A stretch of DNA of 64,000 nt from Tropicibacter naphthalenivorans (GTDB lineage Bacteria; Pseudomonadota; Alphaproteobacteria; Rhodobacterales; Rhodobacteraceae): assembly GCF_900176475.1 (NCBI RefSeq), contig NZ_FWXX01000003.1, positions 310,001 through 374,000 of the forward strand. Reading direction: 5' to 3'. A model generated the notes under the pieces. It was not told the DNA's origin. It did no database searches and saw nothing but the letters and a program-made list of their open reading frames with translations. A program made the translations under genes and the position numbers. Positions 33,318 to 43,695 of the stretch are shown piece after piece; position 1 is the first letter of the stretch; each line of letters opens with the position of its first letter.

Positions 33318-34970
33318 ATGGAAACGACTCTTTTGATTGTGTTAATTATCGCCTTCCCGCTGATGCTTCTGTTCATCGGCCTTGTGATGGCGCGCCTGTA
33401 TCGCCGAGCCTCGCGCGAGGTATCCTTGGTTCGGACCGGTGCGGGTGGTAAAAAAGTCATCATGGATGGCGGCACGATGGTGGTACCGCTGCTGCATGAG
33501 GTCAGCCCCGTCAACATGAAGACCCTCCGCCTGGAGGTGAAACGCGACGGCGAAGCGGCCTTGATCACCCAAGACCGGATGCGCGTCGATGTGGGCGTCG
33601 AATTCTACGTCTCCGTCTCTCCGACCGAGGAGGGCATCGCCCGCGCCGCGCAAACTCTGGGCGATCGGACCTTTGACGTGGAACAGCTGCGCGAGATGAT
33701 CGAAGGCAAGCTGATCGATGGTCTGCGCGCCGTGGCCGCCCAGATGACCATGGACGGGCTGCACGAAAACCGCGCCGATTTCGTCCAGGAGGTGCAGAAC
33801 GCGGTGTCCGAAGACTTGCTGAAAAACGGCCTTTCGCTGGAATCCGTGTCGCTCACCGCGCTGGACCAGACCCCGTTCGAGGCGCTGGACGAGAACAACG
33901 CCTTTAACGCCGTCGGGATGCGGCGCTTGGCCGAAGTCATCTCGAACTCGAAAAAGGAGCGCGCGTCCATCGATGCCGAAGCCGAGGTCGCCGTGCGCCG
34001 CGCCGCGATGGAGGCCGAGCGTCAAAAGCTGATGATTGAGCAGGACGAAGAACAGGCCCGGATTGAGCAATCTCAACGGGTTGAGACGATGCGTGCCGCC
34101 CAGGAGGCCGAGATTGCCGCCCGCCGCGAAGACTCGGTCCGCGAAACCGAACGCGCGCGGATTGCCCGGGAAGAGGCCATTCGCACCTCGGAAATCGCCC
34201 GCGAGCGCAAGATCCGCGAAGCCGAAATCACCAAGGAACGCGAGCTGGAAGTGGCCGATCAGGATCGCCAGATCATCATCCAGCAAAAGTCCGAAGAGGA
34301 AAGCCGCGCCCGTGCCAGCGCCGATCTTGCCCGGGCCGAGGCGACCAAAGCCATGGAATCGGTGACCACTGCCAAAGAGGTGGCCGAGGCCGAGCGTCTC
34401 AAGCAGATCGCCCTGATCGAAGCCGCCCGAGAGGCCGAGCGTGAGGCGACCAAGGTCCGCCTGTCCGCGCAGGCCGAAAAGGACGCCGCGCAAGACCGGG
34501 CCGAAGCGCGCCGCGAAGAGGCTCAGGCTGACGCCGACGCTTTGACGATCCGCGCCGAGGCCAAGAAAAAGGACATGCTGGCCGAGGCAGAGGGTCGCCG
34601 TGCGATCACCGACGCCGAAAACGCCCTGTCCGCCGAGCTGATCGAGATGAAAATCCGTATCGCCCAGCTGGAGGCGATGCCCAAGATCCTCGCCGAGGCC
34701 GTCAAGCCCGCCGAAAAGATCGACACGATCCGCATCCATCAGGTCAGCGGCTTGAACGGCGCGCAGGGGGGCTCTGGCGGCGACAAGCCCCCGGTCAATC
34801 AGGCGCTGGATTCGATCATGGGGATGGCCGTGCAGATGCCCGCGCTCAAGAAGCTGGGCGAAGACCTTGGCCTGTCCATGGACGGCACCATTGGCGGGTT
34901 GATGGGCGAGAGCGCTGCCGCCCCGGACGCCCCGGTTGAAGAGGCCGAAGAGGTCAAGTCAGCGGAGTAA
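33318..34970 (+). CDS. Flotillin-family protein (YqiK-like)
   Basis: A 550-residue protein with an N-terminal membrane segment (LLIVLIIAFPLMLLFIGLVMA), an SPFH/band-7 domain (about 40-210) and a very long alanine/glutamate/arginine coiled coil (about 210-440) typical of flotillins. A glycine-rich and acidic tail closes it. Flotillins form large scaffolds in membrane microdomains. GGGAGACATT precedes the ATG. It is in an operon with the YqiJ-like gene, and a strong terminator follows. Confidence 0.93.
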   Translation: METTLLIVLIIAFPLMLLFIGLVMARLYRRASREVSLVRTGAGGKKVIMDGGTMVVPLLHEVSPVNMKTLRLEVKRDGEAALITQDRMRVDVGVEFYVSVSPTEEGIARAAQTLGDRTFDVEQLREMIEGKLIDGLRAVAAQMTMDGLHENRADFVQEVQNAVSEDLLKNGLSLESVSLTALDQTPFEALDENNAFNAVGMRRLAEVISNSKKERASIDAEAEVAVRRAAMEAERQKLMIEQDEEQARIEQSQRVETMRAAQEAEIAARREDSVRETERARIAREEAIRTSEIARERKIREAEITKERELEVADQDRQIIIQQKSEEESRARASADLARAEATKAMESVTTAKEVAEAERLKQIALIEAAREAEREATKVRLSAQAEKDAAQDRAEARREEAQADADALTIRAEAKKKDMLAEAEGRRAITDAENALSAELIEMKIRIAQLEAMPKILAEAVKPAEKIDTIRIHQVSGLNGAQGGSGGDKPPVNQALDSIMGMAVQMPALKKLGEDLGLSMDGTIGGLMGESAAAPDAPVEEAEEVKSAE

Positions 34971-34987
34971 CCCTTTGGGATCAAAGA

Positions 34988-35016
34988 AAAGCCCCGGTCA
35001 CGCGCCGGGGCTTTTT
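34988..35016 (+). terminator. Intrinsic terminator after the flotillin gene
   Basis: AAAGCCCCGG (34988-34997) pairs perfectly with CCGGGGCTTT (35005-35014), seven-base loop, followed by TT. The symmetric A and T runs let it also serve the convergent extensin-like gene on the minus strand. Confidence 0.9.
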
Positions 35017-35030
35017 GTGTTTCCAAACCC

Positions 35031-35702
35031 TTACCGCGGCCGGCAATACGCGCCGTTGCCATGCCGCGCGGTGTCAAAGTGGAAATGGTCCTTGTGGTAG
35101 CCATCCGACCCCGGCCCCAGCACCGTCCCAAAGGTGCCGCAAGCCTCTCCGTGCATCTCGCGCAGGGCTTTGCCCCGTTTGCCGGTGCCCCAATCACGCA
35201 GCACCGACAGCTCGGTCCCGTCGGTGAATTGCACCGCGGCGATGTCGATGGCCTTGCCGCGCCCGTGTTCGGAAATCTTGGCGCCGGGGCGGTTGTTGCG
35301 CGTCCGGCAGGCGTAATGCGCCGCGACCCGCAGGCCGGATATGTCGCCCAGCCGCTTGGTCGCGGGCATGGCGGCGTCCTCGACCCAGGTCTTGAGCGCC
35401 TTGGCGGTATTGCAGTCGATCGTCGCAGGCTGGCTGAGCGTCACGTCGCCAATGGCGCGCAGCCGCACGGCGTTCTCGATCCCGCAGCCGCTGATGCGAC
35501 CCGGCACGCTGCCCACAACGTCACCGACCAACATGGGATCGCCGCACAGGCCGCCGCCTTCGATGGTTTTGCTAGAGGAAAACGCGCTTTTCAAAAAGCC
35601 GCGCACCCCGTCGAGGTCCGATTTCGGCTTGGGCTGTTTTGGCCCCGCGCCACAGGACGCAACGGCCAAAACGATACAAAGTCCTACGATTACTGGTTTC
35701 AC
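35031..35702 (-). CDS. Extensin-like family lipoprotein
   Basis: A 223-residue protein with a lipoprotein signal ([18 protein letters not shown], lipobox VASC) followed by the bacterial extensin-like C-terminal domain. Conserved elements are GGGLCGDPML, CGIENAVRLRAIGDVTLSQPATIDC, HYACRTRNNRPGAKISEHGRG-type residues and the final HKDHFHFD metal/catalytic-like motif with four cysteines. The fold resembles LAS peptidases, so a cell-wall function is likely but unproven. It overlaps the tyrC stop (ATGA), making it the third gene of a hisC-tyrC operon. Confidence 0.88.
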   Translation of the reverse strand: MKPVIVGLCIVLAVASCGAGPKQPKPKSDLDGVRGFLKSAFSSSKTIEGGGLCGDPMLVGDVVGSVPGRISGCGIENAVRLRAIGDVTLSQPATIDCNTAKALKTWVEDAAMPATKRLGDISGLRVAAHYACRTRNNRPGAKISEHGRGKAIDIAAVQFTDGTELSVLRDWGTGKRGKALREMHGEACGTFGTVLGPGSDGYHKDHFHFDTARHGNGAYCRPR

Positions 35703-36619
35703 TTTTCACCCTGCCCACGCCCAAAGTCCGGTTTATCAGTATCCTGACCGGCCTCTAGAATGCTACGCCGGATGGCGCGCGTGCGGGTGAAATAGGCGTG
35801 AAGCTGCTCACCGTCGCCGGTGCGGATCGCCCTTTGCAGAGCGAAAAGCTCTTCTGTGAAGCGGCCCAGCATCTCGATCGTGGCGTCCTTGTTCGTCAAA
35901 AAGACGTCGCGCCACATGGTCGGATCACTGGCGGCAATCCGGGTGAAATCACGGAAACCGGCGGCGGAGAACTTGATGACCTCTTGGTCGGACACGCGGC
36001 GCAGATCGTCGGCGACGCCCACCATCGTATAGGCGATCAGGTGGGGAATGTGGCTGACCACGGCGCAGACCAGATCGTGATGCTCGGCGTCCATACGTTC
36101 GGTGTTGGCCCCCAGCGCCCGCCAGAAGGTTTCGACCTTTTCCGTTGCGTCCTGGGGGCTTAGCTCTGTCGGGACGATCAGGCACCAGCGGTTGTCGAAC
36201 AGCGTGGCAAAGCCCGCCTCGGGGCCGGAATGCTCGGTCCCGGCCATGGGGTGGGTGCCGACAAAATGCACGCCTTCGGGGATATGCGGGGTGACCTCGT
36301 CGATGATGGTCTGCTTGACCGAGCCCACGTCGATCACCACCGCGCCGGGTTTCAGATGCGGCGCGATGTCCTGCATCACGCGCGCCATCGCGCCCACGGG
36401 GGTGGCCAGAACGATCAGATCGGCGTCCTTGACGGCCTCGGCGGCGGTGTCGCAAACCTCGTCACACAGCCCGATGCGGCGGGCGGTGTCGCGCGTTTCC
36501 TCCGAGCGCGCGTAGCCCAAAACGGTGCCCGCGACCTTGCCGCGCTGCATCGCCCAAAACATCGAAGACGCGATCAGCCCGAGACCGATCAGCGCGACCT
36601 TGCCGTAGACCTGGCTCAT
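35699..36619 (-). CDS. tyrC: Prephenate/arogenate dehydrogenase (TyrC)
   Basis: A 306-residue NAD(P)-dependent enzyme of tyrosine synthesis. The Rossmann motif [12 protein letters not shown] is near the N-terminus, and [19 protein letters not shown] and [12 protein letters not shown] are characteristic. The start at 36619 overlaps the hisC stop (ATGA), and this ATG gives the expected N-terminus directly before the Rossmann fold. A 16-codon extension upstream lies inside hisC and is rejected. The hisC-tyrC pairing couples histidinol-phosphate/aromatic transamination with tyrosine formation. Confidence 0.95.
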   Translation of the reverse strand: MSQVYGKVALIGLGLIASSMFWAMQRGKVAGTVLGYARSEETRDTARRIGLCDEVCDTAAEAVKDADLIVLATPVGAMARVMQDIAPHLKPGAVVIDVGSVKQTIIDEVTPHIPEGVHFVGTHPMAGTEHSGPEAGFATLFDNRWCLIVPTELSPQDATEKVETFWRALGANTERMDAEHHDLVCAVVSHIPHLIAYTMVGVADDLRRVSDQEVIKFSAAGFRDFTRIAASDPTMWRDVFLTNKDATIEMLGRFTEELFALQRAIRTGDGEQLHAYFTRTRAIRRSILEAGQDTDKPDFGRGQGEK

Positions 36620-37701
36620 CGTGCGCCCGCCTTGAACTGGCCGATACAATAGGCGACCCGGCGGCACGACGCCTCGTCCCCGACGGTGATACGTAGGCAG
36701 TTGGGCAGCTTGTAGCCCGCCACACGCCGCACGATAAGTCCTTGGGTTTGCAGGTAGTTATCGCAATCCTCGGCCTCTTGCTGGCTGCCGAACCGCGCCA
36801 AAACAAAGTTCGCGGTCGAGGTGTCGGTGGGCACGCCATGCTCGGCCAAGGCTTCGGACAGCCAAGCGCGCAGGCGGGTGTTTTCATCGCGGCACTTTTC
36901 CGCAAAGGCCAGATCGCGCACCGACGCTTCGGCGGCGGCCAAAGCGGTAGACGATAGGTTAAACGGCCCACGAATGCGGCCCAGAACGTCGATCACCTCG
37001 CGCGGGGCATAGCCCCAGCCGACACGCAGCCCGCCCAAGCCATACAGCTTTGAAAAGGTCCGCGTCATCACCACGTTGTCGCGCATATCGACCAGCTTGG
37101 CGCCGCCATCATAGCCTTCGACGTACTCGGCATAGGCCCCGTCCAGCACCAAGAGGCACTGTTCGGGCAGACCTTCGGCGAGGCGTTCGACCTCGGCCAT
37201 GCCGATCATGGTGCCGGTGGGGTTGTTGGGGTTGGCGATGAACACCAGCCGCGTGCGTTCGGTGCAGGCCTCAAGGATGCTGTCCACATCGGTCACGCGC
37301 TCGCGTTCCTTGACCTCGACCGGGGTCGCACCGGCGGCCAGCGTGCTGATGCGGTACATGGCAAAGCCGTGTTCGGTGTGGATCACCTCGTCTCCGGGAC
37401 CGGCGTAGGCCTGGCACAAAAAGGTGATGATCTCGTCCGAGCCGACGCCGCAAATGATCTGATCCGCGTTCAGCCCGTGCACTTCGGCAATCGCGTTGCG
37501 CAATTCGGCGTGGTCGGTGGACGGATAGCGATGCAGCTCATGCACCGAGCGTTTCACCGCCTCTTGCGCAGCAGGGCTTGGCCCGAACGGATTCTCGTTC
37601 GAGCTTAGCTTGATCACGTTGGAAACGCCTTCGACCTTGGATTTCCCGCCTTCGTAAAGCGCGATGTCCATAATGCCGGGCTGCGGAACGATCTTTGTCA
37701 T
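36616..37701 (-). CDS. hisC: Histidinol-phosphate / aromatic aminotransferase (HisC)
   Basis: A 361-residue fold-type I PLP aminotransferase. It shows [32 protein letters not shown] and the PLP lysine in [18 protein letters not shown]. The start is preceded by AGGAGAGAG. As it is coupled to tyrC rather than to his genes, its main role could be aromatic amino acid transamination as well as histidine synthesis; the sequence alone does not decide this. It diverges from the VWA gene with a 120-base gap. Confidence 0.94.
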   Translation of the reverse strand: MTKIVPQPGIMDIALYEGGKSKVEGVSNVIKLSSNENPFGPSPAAQEAVKRSVHELHRYPSTDHAELRNAIAEVHGLNADQIICGVGSDEIITFLCQAYAGPGDEVIHTEHGFAMYRISTLAAGATPVEVKERERVTDVDSILEACTERTRLVFIANPNNPTGTMIGMAEVERLAEGLPEQCLLVLDGAYAEYVEGYDGGAKLVDMRDNVVMTRTFSKLYGLGGLRVGWGYAPREVIDVLGRIRGPFNLSSTALAAAEASVRDLAFAEKCRDENTRLRAWLSEALAEHGVPTDTSTANFVLARFGSQQEAEDCDNYLQTQGLIVRRVAGYKLPNCLRITVGDEASCRRVAYCIGQFKAGAR

Positions 37702-37821
37702 GGCTCTCTCCTGATCGCTTCGTGCTTACCCTTCTGTTTTGGCCAAGAAAAGCGGGAAACCTGACTTCCTTTTGGCGTGTCGCCCTTTAGCATGGGCATT
37801 AAGCATTTTTCTGAGGTTGTT

Positions 37822-39339
37822 ATGTTCAAATATGTTGTCGGAGCCATGCTGTCGTTCTGGGCCTTTGCGGTGTCCTTGGTGCTGATCCTATCAGGCGATT
37901 TCGCGCCGCGCTTGGGACTGAACATTCTGGCGAGCGCGGCGCACCGCGTGCATGAGGACGACCTGCGCGCCGTCGCCAGTGCCAACCGGATTGAGCTGAC
38001 CTTTCAATACCTTGAGGCGCCAGAGATGCGCGCGGCCTTGGATAACGAGGTGTTCAGCGACGTGGTTTGGCCGATGACGTCGCTGTGGTTGCCGCCTGAA
38101 ATGCGCGCGCAAGGCGTGGCGGTGTTGCACATGCCGGTGGTGCTGGGCGTCGCGCCCGACATCGCCGAGGATCTGGGCTGGACCCAGCGTGAAGATATCC
38201 TGTGGTCAGAGATTTCAGACGCAGCGCAATCCGGCGCGTTTACCTTGTCGATGGGGGCGACGGGGCGAACAGACGATGGGGCTTTGGCAGTGCTGGGCGC
38301 TTTGGCGGCAGGCTGGGGCGATGTGCTGACGCCCGAGGGTTTGGCAAACCCGACGGCGCAGGCCAGCGCGCGGCATCTCTTGGCGCAGGTGGATCGCAGC
38401 GTGGGGCGAGCCGACTGGGTTGCGGGCGCGCAGACGCAGGCGGTGATCGGCTTTGAGGGCGATATCCTGTCCGCCGGTCGCCCGTTGCATATCGTCTACC
38501 CCGCCGATGGGCTGGCCGTGGCGGATGCGCCCTTTGCCCTGATACCCGGGCGCGGGGCCGAGCAGGCGCAGGCCTATGCTGTTTTGCGCGATCATTTGAC
38601 CTCTGGGGCGTTGGATGCGCGCGGCTATCGCACCAAGCCGGCGATGGACGCCGAGATATTTACCAAGAACGGCGCGCGGCCCAAGCTGCCGGTGGACGCC
38701 ATCGCGTTGCCCGACCCGCAGGTTGCGCGGGATGCGTTAACGCTGGCAGAGACCGAGCTGCGCAAGCCTGCATTGACGGTGTATCTTGCGGATATGTCCA
38801 AAAGCGTGACGCCAGAGGCTTTTGAGGACCAAAAAGAGGCGCTGAAACGCATGTTCGAGCCAGCCATTTTACGCAAACATGGGATGGACGTGAACGCGCG
38901 CGATGTGAATATCGTCATTCCCTATGCCGAGAATATCGATCAACCCATCAGCGCCGAGGGCAACCGCGCGATCAATCTGGATTTTGCGCAGGATCAAATT
39001 TCTAAGGCAGTTCAAAGCGATAGCGTTTCACGTGACGCCTATTACGCGCTGTATGAGGCATTCGAAGCGATGGGCCATCATGCCAGCGGTGCGACCCTGT
39101 CGGGGTTTGATCCGCGGATCGTGGTCTTGACCGGGGGCGAGACGTTGGACAACACCAAGGAAGCGCTTTATGCGCATATGGCCCAAACGCCCTACGCCAG
39201 TGCCGTGACGATTGATGTGGTGGCGATCGAGGGCGAGGTGCCCGCCGCGTTAACCACTTTGGCCGTCAGCACCGGCGGCACGGCCCACGCGGCAGGGCTG
39301 TTGCGTGACCGGGTGATGGCGGCGCGGGCCGGAAATTAA
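37822..39339 (+). CDS. Membrane-anchored substrate-binding-like plus VWA domain protein
   Basis: A 505-residue protein with one N-terminal hydrophobic segment (FKYVVGAMLSFWAFAVSLVLIL) serving as anchor or uncleaved signal. Residues about 45-300 look like a periplasmic-binding-protein type II fold (SDVVWPMTSLWLPPEM, then ALAVLGALAAGWGDVLTPEG). Residues about 318-505 are a von Willebrand A-type domain with a DxSxS metal site (DMSKS from residue 324). The usual LTDG motif is LTGG. The ATG is placed at TGAGG plus five bases; a Met 15 codons upstream is less plausible. SBP-VWA fusions are known mainly in actinobacteria. Function unknown. Confidence 0.65.
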   Translation: MFKYVVGAMLSFWAFAVSLVLILSGDFAPRLGLNILASAAHRVHEDDLRAVASANRIELTFQYLEAPEMRAALDNEVFSDVVWPMTSLWLPPEMRAQGVAVLHMPVVLGVAPDIAEDLGWTQREDILWSEISDAAQSGAFTLSMGATGRTDDGALAVLGALAAGWGDVLTPEGLANPTAQASARHLLAQVDRSVGRADWVAGAQTQAVIGFEGDILSAGRPLHIVYPADGLAVADAPFALIPGRGAEQAQAYAVLRDHLTSGALDARGYRTKPAMDAEIFTKNGARPKLPVDAIALPDPQVARDALTLAETELRKPALTVYLADMSKSVTPEAFEDQKEALKRMFEPAILRKHGMDVNARDVNIVIPYAENIDQPISAEGNRAINLDFAQDQISKAVQSDSVSRDAYYALYEAFEAMGHHASGATLSGFDPRIVVLTGGETLDNTKEALYAHMAQTPYASAVTIDVVAIEGEVPAALTTLAVSTGGTAHAAGLLRDRVMAARAGN

Positions 39340-39342
39340 CCT

Positions 39343-40632
39343 TTAGACGATCACGTCCATCGCGTCTTGCTGGCCCACGTCGAAAACACGCTTGTAGCGG
39401 GCGATTTCCTCGGCCGGGCCCATGGCCTTTTTCGGGTTGTCCGACAGTTTGACCGTCGGCCTGCCATTGGCGCTGATCGCCTTGCACACCAATGAAAACG
39501 GCGCGAGGCTGTCATTCGGCGCAAGCCCGCGAAAGTCGTTGGTCAGCAAGGTGCCCCAGCCAAAGGACACCCGAACGCGCCCCTTAAACTGCTCATAAAG
39601 CTCGATAATCTTGTTCTCGTCCAGCCCGTCAGAGAAAATCACCAGCTTGCGCGTGGGGTCTTCGCCGCGATCTTTCCACCACTGGATGGCGACCTCGGCG
39701 GCGGTGGCGGGATCGCCTGAATCGATGCGAATGCCCGTCCAACCCGCCAGCCAATCGGGCGCGCGCTGAAGGAACCCTTCGGTGCCGTAGGTGTCGGGCA
39801 GGATGATCCGCAGGTTGCCGCTGTGCTCTTCTTGCCAGTCCTCCAGAACGGTATAGGGGGCCTGGGCCAGTTCGGCATCATTCTGCGCGAGCGCGGCGTA
39901 GACCATGGGCAATTCATGCGCGTTGGTGCCGATGGCTTCGAGATCGCGGTTCTTGGCGATCAGGCAGTTCGAGGTGCCGACAAAGGACGGGCCAAGCCGT
40001 TCCAGCATCGCCTGCACGCACCAATCCTGCCACAGGAAAGAGTGTCGCCGCCGGGTGCCAAAGTCCGCGATCCGCAGCCCGGGGGTGTTGCGCAGCTTTT
40101 CGACCTTTTCCCACAGCTGGGTCATGGCGCGGGCGTACAGCACTTGCAGCTCGAACCGGCCCATATCATGCAAAACCGCGCGACCGCGCATTTCCATCAA
40201 AATCGCCAGTGCGGGGATTTCCCACAGCATCACCTCGGGCCATTTGCCTTCGAAGGTCAGTTCGTACTGATCGCCGACGCGCTCAAGGTGATAGGCGGGC
40301 AGGCGCAGGTTTTCGAACCACGCCATAAAGTCGGGCCGGAACATCTGGCGCTTGCCGTAAAAGGTGTTGCCGCGCAGCCAGGTGCTTTCGCCGCGGGTCA
40401 GCGACAGGCTGCGCACGTGGTCCAGCTGTTCGCGCAACTCGCCTTCGTCGATCAGCTTGGCCAAGGGCACATGCGACGAGCGGTTGATCAGGCTGAAGGT
40501 GACGTTGGTGTCGGGCTTGTTGCGAAAGACCGACTGGCACATCAGCAGCTTGTAAAAGTCTGTGTCGATCAGCGATCGGACGATCGGATCGATTTTCCAC
40601 TTGTGGTTCCAGACGCGTGTGGCGATGTCCAA
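39343..40632 (-). CDS. pncB: Nicotinate phosphoribosyltransferase (PncB)
   Basis: A 429-residue enzyme that makes nicotinate mononucleotide from nicotinate and PRPP in NAD salvage. The N-terminal [19 protein letters not shown], the [13 protein letters not shown] block and the C-terminal GTLLTNDF and [10 protein letters not shown] motifs are diagnostic. The normal N-terminus ([12 protein letters not shown]) requires the start at 40632, which places the first 64 bases inside the 3' end of the upstream histidine kinase gene in another frame. It converges on the VWA gene, with three bases between the stops. Confidence 0.97.
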   Translation of the reverse strand: MDIATRVWNHKWKIDPIVRSLIDTDFYKLLMCQSVFRNKPDTNVTFSLINRSSHVPLAKLIDEGELREQLDHVRSLSLTRGESTWLRGNTFYGKRQMFRPDFMAWFENLRLPAYHLERVGDQYELTFEGKWPEVMLWEIPALAILMEMRGRAVLHDMGRFELQVLYARAMTQLWEKVEKLRNTPGLRIADFGTRRRHSFLWQDWCVQAMLERLGPSFVGTSNCLIAKNRDLEAIGTNAHELPMVYAALAQNDAELAQAPYTVLEDWQEEHSGNLRIILPDTYGTEGFLQRAPDWLAGWTGIRIDSGDPATAAEVAIQWWKDRGEDPTRKLVIFSDGLDENKIIELYEQFKGRVRVSFGWGTLLTNDFRGLAPNDSLAPFSLVCKAISANGRPTVKLSDNPKKAMGPAEEIARYKRVFDVGQQDAMDVIV

Positions 40633-42917
40633 GGCTCAGTCCCTTCCGCAGCGTTTTGCTGAGATAAGCCAGAATTTGCCAAAGGTAAAAGGGGTTTCTC
40701 GTGCAGCGGCGTGCGTGACAGGGCGGCGATCAGCTGTTTACGGCGCACCGGCTTGGTGACAAAATCGTCCATCCCGGCCGCGGCACAGGCCTCTCGGTCC
40801 GAGTCAAAGGCGTTCGCGGTCAGCGAGATGATATGTGGTTGCGGCACATCCAAAAGGCGAATGGCGCGGGTCGCGGCCAGTCCGTCAAGCTCGGGCATGG
40901 ACATGTCCATGAGGATTGCGTCGGGTTGGTGTTCCATCGTCAACTCCACCGCTTCGCGGCCATTCGTGGCCTCGATCAGGGTCACGGGATGGTCCTTGAG
41001 AAAGCGCCGGACCAGCATCCGGTTGGTGGCGTTGTCCTCGGCCAAAAGCACGGTCATGTGCTCGGGCATGGCCGGCTCTGCCTCGATGGGTGGGGGTGTG
41101 CTCACAACGTCTGGCGCGGCACGGCCTAGCGTCACGGTCAGCCGGAACGCGGTGCCCGGCGTGGGGTCGTCCGGCAACACGACCAGATCCCCTGACATGC
41201 GCCGTGCCAAGGCCCGCGAGATCGGCAGGCCCAGACCCGTCCCGCCGAACCGCCGTGTCGTCGCGGCGTCAGCTTGTTGAAATTCTTCGAAAATAAGCGT
41301 CTCACGTCCCTTTGGAACGCCGATTCCGGTATCTCTGACGATCACCGTCAGCGCATGCCCCTGATCCGTATCCTGCGCCGAAACATGCACTTTGACCCCG
41401 CCGGTTTCAGTGAATTTCACCGCGTTGCCAATGAGATTGATCAGGATTTGCCGCAGGCGCCCCTCGTCGGAAACGGCCACGGCGGGCAGGTCGGTTTCGC
41501 GCACGATATCAAGGTACAGCGACTTTTCCCACGCCAAAGGGCGCATCATCTTGACCGCGTCAAAGATGCAGGTTTCTGGCGAAAAGGGCAGCGTTTCAAA
41601 CACCACCTTGTCGGCGTCGAGCCGCGAGAATTCGAGCACGTCATTGATGATGGTTAGCAGCGATTGCGACGCGGAATGAATCGTGTCGACGTATTCCTTG
41701 TTCTCGCCGTGCAGTCCGGCGTCGGTCAACAGGTCCGCCATCCCGATAATGGCGTTCAAAGGCGTGCGGATTTCGTGGCTCATGGTGGCCAAGAACACTG
41801 ACTTTGATCGCGCACCTTCTTCGGCGCGCAGCTTGGCCTCATCCAGTTCTTTTTCTTTGCGCATCGCCTCGGTGACGTCGCGTTCGATGGAAATCAGCGT
41901 CTCGACAGAGCCATCGGGGGCCAAAACCGGCACGCGATTGATATCAAACCAGACTTTCCGCCCGTCTTTGCGATACAGCAGCACCGGCGCCCGCCAAGGC
42001 CGCCCCTCGCGCCGCGCATCCATAAAGGCGCGCGCGGTTTCAGGGCAGCTTTCCGGGCCGCTCATCAAGGATTTGGGGTGTCGCCCGACCGCCTCGTCGA
42101 AACTATAGCCTGTCAGGCGGGTAAAGGCCTCATTCACCCATGTGATGCGCAGCGACGGGTTGAAAATGATCACCGCATCGTTGGCATGGCTGGCGACCAA
42201 GGACAGCTCTCGGGCTTTGCGCTGGCGCTCGGCCAGATCGTGGTTCACCGCGTCGAGATTTGCGGCGGCTTCGGTCAGGGCGCGCTCATTCGTGACGCGC
42301 CGCCTCCAGGATCTGACGGAAAAGCTGACAAACGTGTGAGTGAGATAGCCCAGCATCAACACCTCGAAGATATTGATGCTTTGCCGCATTCCGATCCCGC
42401 CCGCCGCGATGACTTCGCTGGCGATATAGGTCGCGGCGCACAGGGCGTAGACCGCCAGCTTGGCCTTGGAGGATGGGGGATGGTGGGTCAGCGTAAAGCC
42501 CGCATTCACCGCTGCGGCCATCAGGAAACACAGCGCAAGCAGGGCCGCTTCGGCATCCGGGGCGAGGTGCAGGAAAATCTGAACGTTGACGGCAATGGTG
42601 ATCGCCTGAACCGTCCCGACAATCGTCGCGCGGCGACTAAGGGCATCAAATGGCGCGCCTTTTTTGATCTGCTGCCGCGCATGGCGCAGCGTGAGCAGTT
42701 CGAGGAATTCACCGAAAAGCGCCAAGGTCACAGCGGACATCGCCACCTCAGCAGAAACCTCGACCCATAGGAAGTACGCCCCGATCAGTGTCGCGATTTG
42801 TCGTAGGCCAAAGTCGCGAATCCGCACACGAGCGTAGCGGTCGAACAGGGCTGCCCGGCCATAGCGCGCCTCGAAGGCGGTCAGATGATGTGCGTCGGGC
42901 CGGGAATCGGCAGCCAT
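40569..42917 (-). CDS. Membrane hybrid histidine kinase inside the NAD-salvage gene group
   Basis: A 782-residue sensor. Residues about 40-205 hold several hydrophobic helices. A coiled coil and a PAS domain (about 240-355, [22 protein letters not shown]) come next, then HisKA with His381 in [14 protein letters not shown]. The HATPase ([24 protein letters not shown]) and a C-terminal receiver ([32 protein letters not shown]) complete it. Its last 21 codons overlap pncB. pncA ends 59 bases upstream of it. The operon position suggests a link to nicotinamide/nicotinate or NAD status, but the ligand is unknown. Confidence 0.92.
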   Translation of the reverse strand: MAADSRPDAHHLTAFEARYGRAALFDRYARVRIRDFGLRQIATLIGAYFLWVEVSAEVAMSAVTLALFGEFLELLTLRHARQQIKKGAPFDALSRRATIVGTVQAITIAVNVQIFLHLAPDAEAALLALCFLMAAAVNAGFTLTHHPPSSKAKLAVYALCAATYIASEVIAAGGIGMRQSINIFEVLMLGYLTHTFVSFSVRSWRRRVTNERALTEAAANLDAVNHDLAERQRKARELSLVASHANDAVIIFNPSLRITWVNEAFTRLTGYSFDEAVGRHPKSLMSGPESCPETARAFMDARREGRPWRAPVLLYRKDGRKVWFDINRVPVLAPDGSVETLISIERDVTEAMRKEKELDEAKLRAEEGARSKSVFLATMSHEIRTPLNAIIGMADLLTDAGLHGENKEYVDTIHSASQSLLTIINDVLEFSRLDADKVVFETLPFSPETCIFDAVKMMRPLAWEKSLYLDIVRETDLPAVAVSDEGRLRQILINLIGNAVKFTETGGVKVHVSAQDTDQGHALTVIVRDTGIGVPKGRETLIFEEFQQADAATTRRFGGTGLGLPISRALARRMSGDLVVLPDDPTPGTAFRLTVTLGRAAPDVVSTPPPIEAEPAMPEHMTVLLAEDNATNRMLVRRFLKDHPVTLIEATNGREAVELTMEHQPDAILMDMSMPELDGLAATRAIRLLDVPQPHIISLTANAFDSDREACAAAGMDDFVTKPVRRKQLIAALSRTPLHEKPLLPLANSGLSQQNAAEGTEPWTSPHASGTTSGKSIRSSDR

Positions 42918-42976
42918 GCCAAGCCTCTTTCAATCGGCAAAAGGCATAGCGGCCGAGCATTTATAATTGGCAAATA

Positions 42977-43570
42977 TCAGGTCAAAGTGACCCCGGCAGC
43001 GCGCATTCCGTCCTGCGCGGCGGCCAGCGATCCGTCCATGTCGATGGCGCGGCACAGGTCCGTGCGCACGGTCACGTCAAAGCCCAGCTTGGCCGCGTCC
43101 ACCGCGCTGAAATTCACGCAGAAATCCGTTGCAAGGCCAACCATCGTCAGCCGGGAAATGCCGCGCGTGCGCAGGTAGCCTTCGAGCCCCGTCGCCGTTT
43201 CATGGTCGTTCTCGAAGAACGCCGAATAGCTGTCGATCTGCGGACGAAAGCCCTTGCGGATGATCAGATCGGCGCGGTCGACTTCGAGATCGGGGTGGAA
43301 ATTCGCGCCGGGTGAGCCTTGGACGCAGTGATCGGGCCACAACACCTGCGGACCGTAGGGCATTTGCGTCAGGCTGAACGGCTCGGCCCCGTCATGCTGC
43401 GAGGCAAAAGAAGAGTGCCCCGCCGGGTGCCAATCCTGCGTCAGGATCACCGCGTCAACCTCGGCCATCAGGGCATTGACCGGCTGTACGATCTGGTCGC
43501 CGCCCGCCACGGCCAGCGCGCCCCCCGGGCAGAAATCATTCTGGATGTCGATGACGATCAGCGCGTGCAT
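42977..43570 (-). CDS. pncA: Nicotinamidase (PncA)
   Basis: A 197-residue cysteine hydrolase of the isochorismatase fold that deamidates nicotinamide to nicotinate, which PncB then uses. It has catalytic Asp8 in VIDIQNDFCPGG, the metal-site segment TQDWHPAGHSSFA, a lysine in IIRKGF and the catalytic Cys in GLATDFCVNFSA. The ATG at 43570 follows AAAGGAG. A 27-codon upstream extension is not protein-like. It is the first gene of the pncA-kinase-pncB group and divergent from trhO. Confidence 0.96.
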   Translation of the reverse strand: MHALIVIDIQNDFCPGGALAVAGGDQIVQPVNALMAEVDAVILTQDWHPAGHSSFASQHDGAEPFSLTQMPYGPQVLWPDHCVQGSPGANFHPDLEVDRADLIIRKGFRPQIDSYSAFFENDHETATGLEGYLRTRGISRLTMVGLATDFCVNFSAVDAAKLGFDVTVRTDLCRAIDMDGSLAAAQDGMRAAGVTLT

Positions 43571-43695
43571 TTGCGGCTCTCCTTTGCGGGTTTGATCACA
43601 GTTAACGCGCAAGGCCGGGCAAAGGTCCAGACCCGCCGCGCCTTGAGACAAGCTGTCCCTTGCAAAGGGCGCTTTTTCGGACGTATCAGACGGGC

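Noticed and set aside
35723-36667. Longer start for tyrC at 36667 (16 extra codons)
   Set aside because: The extension lies inside hisC in another frame. The ATG at 36619 overlapping the hisC stop gives the normal N-terminus.
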